From assembly GCA_032622095.1 (NCBI GenBank), contig CP136069.1, positions 8,508,036-8,572,035 of the forward strand: a stretch of 64,000 bases of DNA, written 5' to 3'. Made by a program: the position numbers and the translations under genes. Under the pieces are notes generated by a model. It worked only from the letters and a program-made list of their open reading frames with translations, was not told the origin of the DNA and ran no database searches. Shown here piece after piece: positions 57,239 through 64,000 of the stretch. The stretch's first letter is position 1; each line of letters opens with the position of its first letter. This DNA is from Siphonodentalium dalli. Lineage: Eukaryota > Mollusca > Scaphopoda > Gadilida > Siphonodentaliidae.

Positions 57239-58965
57239 CAGGGTTTCTGCTAGGGGGTAGGGGAATGGGGCCAGTAGCTGTCAATGGGAAAAATCCAGGT
57301 AAAAGTAGCCTGTTTTACTCTTACTAGTAGCACTGGTTGAACTATTTTCGTTATATTGGCCAATAGAATCGTGTGAGAGTAGAAATGACAGATTGTTTTG
57401 TTCCAAGTGCCAAGTTATCAAACCTTATACATGTACCTGTAACTTTAAAACTAGTTAATTTATTAGATATAAATTAATTTACAAAGTACTAGTACATGTA
57501 CAAAAACACCAGTAATTGGGATCCTGAGTTAAATGTGCTCGTTAATGTTAAAAGACTCACTTTGGAAGACCCAGCAGTTATTTCGGATAAACGTAATTGG
57601 AATATATTAAGGCTGATTACATATCTGACCGACGAGTATTTTTTGTGGGCAGTGGTAAGATGCCTTGATGCCCGGTGCGGCTACATAACCTGGTACTAAC
57701 CGCAACGTAACAAACCAGACTCAAAGGCATAGCTTCTAGTGATGTCAGTTCGATCACTTCCTGTTTCAATTTAACAACGCGTTTAAAGTGTGTACACTCA
57801 CAAGATATAAAATTAGGGGTGCCACGATTAATCGTATAATCAATTAACCGTTGATAAAGCCGATAATTGATTACCATTTCCATAGCAGATTATCTACGTT
57901 ATTTATTTCGGACGTCGAAAAATGTTGGATATTATTGAATACTTTGTTTGTTTTACACAGTTTTATCTACAACGGAAGGGTTAACAACCATTGATCGCGT
58001 ATCAAACAGATTCCGACATGAGTACTACTAACTTATAGTAATATGTTGCCAACAGTCCGCAGTTCCTTTGATGATGTGACATGGCTACTCTTCGGAACGA
58101 TGTATATTCTGCAAATTGGCAACACTAAGCTTTGAACTTATGGCGACGTCGTATATATACTTGAAAGGCGGCACTATATCTTTGAAATATGCCGACTAGT
58201 ACCATGTTCAATGAAATGAACGCCACTAGCCTTGAATCTGATTGGACCAATGGTGAGCTAGCTGTGTGACATTCTCTGGAAAACACCGAACATCATCGAT
58301 GTTCTCCGTGATGTCATTTGCGACTACTTTGTTTGCATTATTATACTAAGATGATACTAGTACAGGCTATCACGTATCATGCGGTGAATGCTGAATGAAA
58401 CTCGCTATTATCAAAATGCTTAATTTGTTGTAAGTCCTACAATTTGCAGGTGGGGACACATCTTTGTGATTGTTATCCACGCTCTGGTTTTTCGATGGAA
58501 TAGTTTCCCTTTTTAGGAACTGCCGACCATCCATTGTGCATTCCTACTTTCAATACATTGTGTTCATTGGTCATTTTTTAACAGTAAGATGTACTTATTA
58601 ATGTAAATATTTCATCGGCCGATGCTTCAAACAACCAGCGACAGTGCAGTTAACCAGACCCAGCCAATGAGCCATATTACAGAATACTCCTACCGGTACT
58701 GATGTTATTAGGTACTATTAATCGCTTATAGTATATTATTGACGACCAAATATCGATTATCAAAATCAATAATCATGGCACCTCTATATGAAATAATTTA
58801 CCTTTTAAAATTCCTTAGTACTATTCCAACAAAATTCAGAAGTTTTAAACATCTTTATACCTTTATAGACATGCAGTATGTCCTGGGATATGGCAGGAGG
58901 GGAAAACTTGGCGAGGGGAACGGGGCCGTCAAGGGGGAACCCCTGCCGGTATAGCGGAAACCCTG
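57239..58965. mobile_element. hAT element, CAGGGTTTCYGC ends, carrying a nested hAT
   Basis: CAGGGTTTCTGCTAGG at the left and GCGGAAACCCTG at the right, flanked by ATTTAAC on both sides (57232-57238 and 58966-58972). Only 7 of the usual 8 duplicated bases match in register. Removal of the inner element (57814-58786) leaves about 750 bp, GC/G-rich at the ends. The frame at 57496-57699 shows no transposase motif. Confidence 0.8.
57814..58786. mobile_element. Nested hAT element, TAGGGGTGCCACGATTA ends
   Basis: TAGGGGTGCCACGATTAATC at the left; the right end reads (revcomp) TAGAGGTGCCATGATTATTG. Subterminal ATCGATTA-type repeats follow. Flanking octamers TATAAAAT (57806-57813) and TATGAAAT (58787-58794) match at 7 of 8. 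No coding capacity is seen. Confidence 0.87.
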
Positions 58966-59113
58966 ATTTAACACTACTATGCATTCACATTCATGCACTG
59001 GTATAGGAATTTATTGGGTGTCATCAATAATGACGCAACGGTGGTCAGAGAATATTTAGGGAGAAAATTCTGATTCAGATTACCAAGGGACAGTCTACTT
59101 ATCTTTCTTTCAG

Positions 59114-59278
59114 GGTGATATTATGCAAGGGCTCAAGAGCAAATTTAAAACGGAGCGAAAGCCATTGATACATATTAAAGTTATCAACGCAATGAAGGAG
59201 AAATTCAAACGACCTGGGAGTGGTAGAAAGAGGAAATTTGCTTCGGAAGTTCATCTCGAGAGAAGAGTATATGATAAG
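59114..59278 (+). CDS. SAMD3-like protein, internal exon
   Basis: This 165-bp exon encodes GDIMQGLKSKFKTERKPLIH, IKVINAMKEKFKRPGSGRKR and KFASEVHLERRVYDK. 'L..KFK.ERKPL......V...KEKF......RKR' directly continues the YPFLKD block in SAMD3-like proteins. The acceptor is tctttctttcag (ends 59113) and the donor is GTAGCT (starts 59279); both junctions are phase 0, matching the exons at 53375-53462 and 62988-63206. The stretch is highly basic (KR-rich). No defect is seen. Confidence 0.86.
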
Positions 59279-59339
59279 GTAGCTATAGAGTGTGTTGTTA
59301 TTCAGAGAAAACTCTTGCACCAGCAGCCCATTTGAGAAA

Positions 59340-59920
59340 AACGGTTGTATTGTGTAAATGGGATGTCCGTCCATCCATCTGTACATCCGGTTTTGGTTCC
59401 GGATGATAACTTAAATTGAGTGCACTGAACCAAATTTGGTATATTAGTTAACCATCCCAAAATACAAATCATGGGTTTGTCTGCATGATTTCGACTTAGA
59501 TTTTACCTGAGATGCGGTTTCCAGATGATAACTTTAGATTGAATCGAGTGAACTGAACCAGATTTGATAAACAGATCAAGATCTGGGTTCTTTCTAGATG
59601 ATTTTGCAAGTCAAGTTTGAATTTGAGTTCAATTCAATCATTGCCAGAGTTCTAGGATTTTTGTCCATGCGTCCGGGGTTTTCGAATGATAACTTTAGTT
59701 TCAGTTATTAGATCAGAAACAAATTTGACATGTGAGTTGATCAGACCAAAATACAGGTTAAGCTCGAATATGGGTTTGGTCCGCCAATTTGGCCGGAGTT
59801 ATGGCTCTTTGTTTTGCTTAGAATCTTGTAATTTTCTGCTTTCCGGATGATAACTCGGTTTGTTTGATCGTATCTGAACCAAATTTGGTATGTGAGTTTA
59901 TCAGCATTATATACAGGTCA
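59340..59920 (+). repeat. AATTTGGTATG-core tandem array
   Basis: Starts about 60 bp after the exon, with leader GTCCGTCCATCCATCTGTAC. Units contain ACCAAATTTGGTATATTAGT, AAATACAGGTTAAGCTCGAA, TCCGCCAATTTGGCC and GGAGTTATGGCTC, with spacing near 150 bp. Confidence 0.72.
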
Positions 59921-59924
59921 AGGT

Positions 59925-60015
59925 CCTTGTCTTTCAGACCTTGAAATGAATAGTCCTTGAATACGATTTGAACCTTGAATAGTACTTGAAATGAACGAAT
60001 AGTCCTTGGATATTG
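59925..60015 (+). repeat. GTCCTTGAA-type subterminal repeats, left cluster
   Basis: Seven or so copies of AGTCCTTGAA or ACCTTGAA. A matching cluster at 62430-62495 (AGTCCTTGAATAGTCCTTGA) may be the other end of an element similar in style to 54658-55912. Termini are not defined. Confidence 0.5.
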
Positions 60016-60263
60016 ACATTAACAAAGTACAGAACCACACATGTGGCTTCTCTCCTACTGGTGCACTTATAGTATAGCTTTGTAACTAGTGTTAATTATT
60101 CGATTGGTAGGGGTAATAAAGTAGCACAAGAAACAGTTTTTTTTGTTTCATTCAACATTTCTACCTTTGACTATAAAATAAACTATCCGTGAGGGAAAGT
60201 TCAAATTCCATTCATGTTTTTATAAAGCCGGTAAACATATCTAAATTGTTGATCGATAATTCA

Positions 60264-60420
60264 GATATATATATATATATATATATATATACTAGAAGGT
60301 GACCCGACTTCGTCCGGGCTTTGACCTTGAATTGACCATTTTGAAGGTCAAGGTCAGGTGGGGTCCAACACCAACACCCCAAAAATGGTGGAAATCGGCC
60401 CAGCGGATACCGGGAAATCG
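60264..60420 (+). repeat. (AT)n run and ACTAGAAGGTGACC repeat
   Basis: A dinucleotide (AT)13 run ends at 60290. It is followed by ACTAGAAGGTGACCCGACTT CGTCCGGGC, a dispersed repeat start. GGAAATCGGCCCAGCGGATACC-like text is tandemly duplicated at about 60388-60431. The outer ACTAGNAGGT..CC resembles the inverted GGTTAGCCCGCC-type closing motif at 40140 and 41230. Confidence 0.6.
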
Positions 60421-62394
60421 GCCCAGCGGATACCGAGATACCCTATGCATCAGATTTCGTCCGTAAAAATCCGCCAGTTTAACCCGATTTGATTTCCACT
60501 CAAGTATATAAACGCGCCTCATATACATGTACACACTCTCATTAATTATCAAGTTTCCACGTAAAGATAAATTAGCATCGGTGCCCGAGATATCGCCAAG
60601 ACATCTGAAACAGTCAAATGCATCAACCGGTTAAGCGTTAACGTGATCTAACGTTATAACCTCTAACGACGTCATAGAAGTTACACATTGTTTTTATCCT
60701 GATGGAAGATAGTACCACTTCTTGATAATTGAGGCAGATAACTAAAACGGATACATACGCATTATATATCGTTGGAAAGAGGAAACACGAAAGATTCTCA
60801 CAGTGTCATTATGACTGGCATTTTATTATTCGCGCTGTTTCGAATCGATTTGTAAGCACCGAACTCGACCTCGGCATGTGAAAAGTTGACCTCGGATCTG
60901 AAAATTAATAGGCCTATGTTACTTATATTTAAAATTCTTAATATTCCAAGTTGCCCATTATAATGCTGGAGTTTTGTGAGTTTTGTGAAGAAAACTATGT
61001 ATGTCTTGCAAGACCTGTCTTAGTTGAATTTAAGTTATCTCAGTCTGGAATTAATAATAAATTGTTGATTAAAGTGAGACTAAATTCCATTCTGCACATT
61101 TATTTGGGTCTGCTCTTTTATGTGGAGCCCAAGAGTACAAAAGACACACATAGCACACCATTAGCCAAATATATATGGCATATGGCATAACTCTTAAACT
61201 GTGGAATGTTTAAATATAATGATGACTGTTTTAAGAATGCAGATGTAATGATGTACAGTATACATGTGAAGTATCCTAATTTTGTTACGGTGACATTCTT
61301 TCAAACTCATGTGATTTTATTTGATAATCCATGTTATATATAATAGATAATGACAACGGGGCTCTGTGGAAGACATAGCTTATAGGTCAGATCTTCGAGT
61401 TATTATTGGCGATTTTGTTAATGCGTTGTTTCTTGTGTGTCCCTTTTGGGTGTATTTTGTTGAAATATGATCTGTAAACGCTCATAATGTCATTACTTTC
61501 TAAGACGGCTGGAGATTGGTCAGCAAGCCGAAAGGGACCCTCAAGACGAAATACTCTCGAGGAGTAGACCCCAAAGCCCTGACAAATGGTTTTCATGGCT
61601 GGCTCAACAAATTTTGTGCCTGGTTAGCTAGCTAAGCCGGCTGAGTCACAACGTTTGTGGCTTACGAAATATGGCGGCTCAGTTGGCTGAAATGTTATCA
61701 ATCAGCATATTTTCATTTACGAAATCTTCCTAATCCCAGACTATATATCATCACTGGCATTTGGTGATATATGCATGCATCATTGAAAGATAAATCATAA
61801 TGATATAATATTTCAACTATTTTCTATTCTTCTATCGGTTATGTGCATATATTGACGAATTCCGGGTATGTCTGAGACTGAGTCTTGTCGAAATGAACGA
61901 TTTATAATTTAACCCTTTCAATACTGAATGGATTCTCCCATTCATTTATATGAAAGCATTCATTGGTATAGTCTATTCTACATTGAGTGGCCTGGGTGTT
62001 CGGATAATATCCCATATGGGCTATGTTGTTTAGTTCATTGTGATTCACAGTGAAGTTGTGCTTGACATATAAGCCCATGTCTGCGTCTCAGCCATTTGAC
62101 AATTCCGGCGGCGAGATTTTTTTTATGTGGCTGGCGTAGAGATAATATGGCTGTGGCAGCGTTCGATGGCGGTTTCAGGGTTTATTGAGGGGGTGTTTAC
62201 TTCTTTACTGCAATGTCATAGATGTGTGCTTCTCACAAAACATTTATCTTTTGTCCAATCAAATTCATTTGTGGTGAATATTCCGACATAAGATAGCATT
62301 ACAAATATAAATGGATATATTCGATATTAAAGGAAATATTTGATTGATATTAACCGTCATAACCAAATATCATTTGATTAATTTCTAATACCAA

Positions 62395-62411
62395 ATATTC
62401 GTAGGACCCTA
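62395..62411. mobile_element. Right terminus of a TAGGGTCC hAT element
   Basis: AATATTCGTAGGACCCTA matches the complement of the TAGGGWCCTGCGAAT ends at 13036-14228. The preceding AT-rich text has ATCATTTGATTAAT-like repeats. The left terminus was not found. Confidence 0.55.
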
Positions 62412-62987
62412 ATTGTCATCTGTTATAGCAGACGAGTCCTTGAATTCGACCAATATAGTCCTTGAATAGTCCTTGAAATAAATAGTCCTTGTATAAAGTG
62501 CAGACCCAAATAATAGTGCAGGGGAAATCGGAGCAAAACATAAAAATAACTGATTATACAAATTATTTTTATAGTACTAGTAGGTCAGGTATAGGAATCA
62601 ACATACCGGTACATTTAGTATGCGTCATCAAATTTTTATTCAAATGTTCACATGTATGTCATATACTTGAATATGTACGTCATGCATAAAGCTATAAGCT
62701 CATCATTTTGAGATCAGAATCATATAGAAATTTTGAGTTTGTGTGTTGATTTCAATTTTTTAGCCTAAAAATTATTATAACTGTAGACCCAAATAGCCAC
62801 TGTGCAGGGGGGGCTCGGAATTTCAAAAGAAACTAATAAATGTGCATGCATTGTTTATTTGGAGCCCTAGATTAGCTTTTCCTAGTGGTTTATTAATATC
62901 AAGAATTTGTTTCTTTTATATGCTCACATCAATTCATGCACATGTATCATTAATCCATATTAACATGCTTCTTTTGTCGTTTTGCAG

Positions 62988-63206
62988 TCTGACAGTGCTA
63001 GTGCTATTGATGACGATTTTGAAGATGCTGAAAGTATCCAAATTCACATCACTGCGATGAATACAGAGTGTTCGAAAACAAGGCCAGATTTGTTGTACAT
63101 TAAGGATAAAATGTGGAAAACATATTTCTACAGGAATGAATTTATTCAGTCGCATTCTACTGATGAATCAATCAAACAATTTCCGGCATTGAAGGTTCCA
63201 GAAATG
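62988..63206 (+). CDS. SAMD3-like protein, internal exon
   Basis: This 219-bp exon encodes SDSASAIDDDFEDAESIQIH, ITAMNTECSKTRPDLLYIKD, KMWKTYFYRNEFIQSHSTDE and SIKQFPALKVPEM. The pattern 'D..S...H...M..E..K..PD...IK.KM..T...R..F.......I..FPAL' continues the SAMD3-like family after the basic ERKP segment. The acceptor is cgttttgcag (ends 62987) and the donor is GTATGT (starts 63207); both are phase 0. The acidic start is typical of the linker. At least one more exon is expected to the right; the open frame at 63590-63805 is not a convincing continuation. Confidence 0.87.
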
Positions 63207-63949
63207 GTATGTTCAGTTATCCATATTCACAGCCATTCATGCAAACCCTTGATTGTGATTGATCACCTGACTTGTCCGCGATTTATCTTTCTTAAAAAAT
63301 TATATAGCATTTACCGTGACAGAAAAGGGTATAGTTATGAAATGATTATTTAATGTATTGTTTGCTTGCATTTTCTGATAGCGCGACAAATCACAATTCT
63401 CTCGAAAGATAGCACGACAAATAAAAATTCTCTCATCTATATTCATAAACGCAAAGCTTCCATTTGACCTAATCTAAAGACATGCAAGCACTATAACTCC
63501 TGCACACAACTCTGCATGGGCTTAATGTCAGAGCAACGGGCTGGGATTCGGTCCAAAAACAGCATTATCCTTAGTGATCTCCCAAGCTTTTGTGGACCGA
63601 GAAGATTTGGTGCATCAATCAGGTACCATTTTTAACACAAAGCAGACACAGTATGAGCGACCTTGTTCAAGGTCTACAACTTGGCGTGAAATTCGAACAG
63701 CGTAAGATTTCACAATTGCATGCTGATCTATTCAGACAAGTCAGTGAATTTCCACTAATTAAAGTATATCCTGTTTCAGGAAATTTCCATGAGATATTTT
63801 GTTGAGATGTCAACATCTCATTTTACCATTTATTTATTTCCAATTTTTCAAGTGAAGGTGTTGAATCTTGAACTGATAAGAACAAGTTAATTATACTGGG
63901 TTTGACACTGACTAGAATATTCAACTGACTTGTTATAAATTGGTTGAAG

Positions 63950-64000
63950 TAGGGTCCTGGGAATATTCGAGATTCGATTCGACAGTCAAATTCGATTCGA
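63950..64000 (+). mobile_element. Left terminus of a TAGGG hAT element, cut by the window edge
   Basis: TAGGGTCCTGGGAATATTCG AGATTCGATTCGAC is the start of the same family as 13036-14228 and 48412-48943, heading out of the window. Confidence 0.78.

Noticed and set aside
60951-61190. Frame starting MPIIMLEFCEFCEENYVC as an exon
   Set aside because: No clear splice sites in frame and no family pattern; it is probably chance in AT-rich intron DNA.
63590-63805. Open frame as a further SAMD3-like exon
   Set aside because: It follows an acceptor-like AAAGCAG, but the phase-0 reading soon hits a stop and the long frame does not match the family block expected after FPAL.

Overview
The window is eukaryotic: AT-rich, with short conserved exons bounded by GT/AG splice sites, multi-kilobase introns and very dense transposon debris. 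It looks like a marine invertebrate, most likely a lophotrochozoan and perhaps a bivalve. That placement rests on 165-bp tandem-array elements resembling the bivalve 'pearl'/Helentron-like class, on repeat arrays with (CTGTC)n leaders, and on 5S-derived and tRNA-derived SINE-like sequences. It is an inference from repeat style, not a species call.

Two host genes are visible, both on the + strand. (1) An enoyl-CoA hydratase/crotonase-family gene has two consecutive internal exons, 833-982 and 8181-8354, joined in phase 1 across a 7.2-kb intron. Its 5' end lies left of the window, and I could not find its last exon(s). (2) A SAMD3-like gene has a first exon encoding the start of a SAM domain (46618-46693) behind a TATA-less promoter with NRF1-like and YY1-like motifs. 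Three further exons lie at 53375-53462, 59114-59278 and 62988-63206, and the gene runs off the right edge. Flanking phases agree for the last three exons. The exon(s) between 46693 and 53375 were not found.

Almost everything else is mobile DNA. 1-8.4 kb: a 1.6-kb hAT-type element with perfect 8-bp target duplications, TTAA and mariner-type MITEs, hairpin elements and a 178-bp tandem array. 8.4-11.6 kb: a nearly identical 1,353-bp tandem array bounded by three copies of a 453-bp MITE. 12.5-14.5 kb: a CR1/L2-like LINE 3' end (- strand) into which a palindromic TTAA MITE and a 1.2-kb hAT element have inserted. 14.5-17.6 kb: palindromic MITEs, hairpins and a 40-bp minisatellite. 19-20.5 kb: a 5S-derived SINE-like pair and a 5'-truncated LINE with 19-bp target duplications. 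20.6-23.6 kb: TA-flanked elements, one packed with an AflII-centred 20-bp palindrome. 23.8-25.6 and 28.4-30.4 kb: two pearl/Helentron-like elements. 37.5-45.8 kb: an 8.4-kb structure with about 1.2-kb inverted arms. 48.4-58.9 kb: BED-finger hAT remnants, including one with an internally inverted transposase and a hAT nested in another hAT.

The observations most worth following are: a set of hairpin elements with unrelated arms but shared ATAAATAGA-type ends; several unrelated tandem arrays that share a (CTGTC)n leader and an AATTTGGTATG core; the long-armed 8.4-kb element; the young 1,353-bp array; a common 3' hairpin on small truncated LINEs; and strong enrichment of the octamer TACCGGTA. 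No CRISPR array, operon or prokaryotic feature is present.
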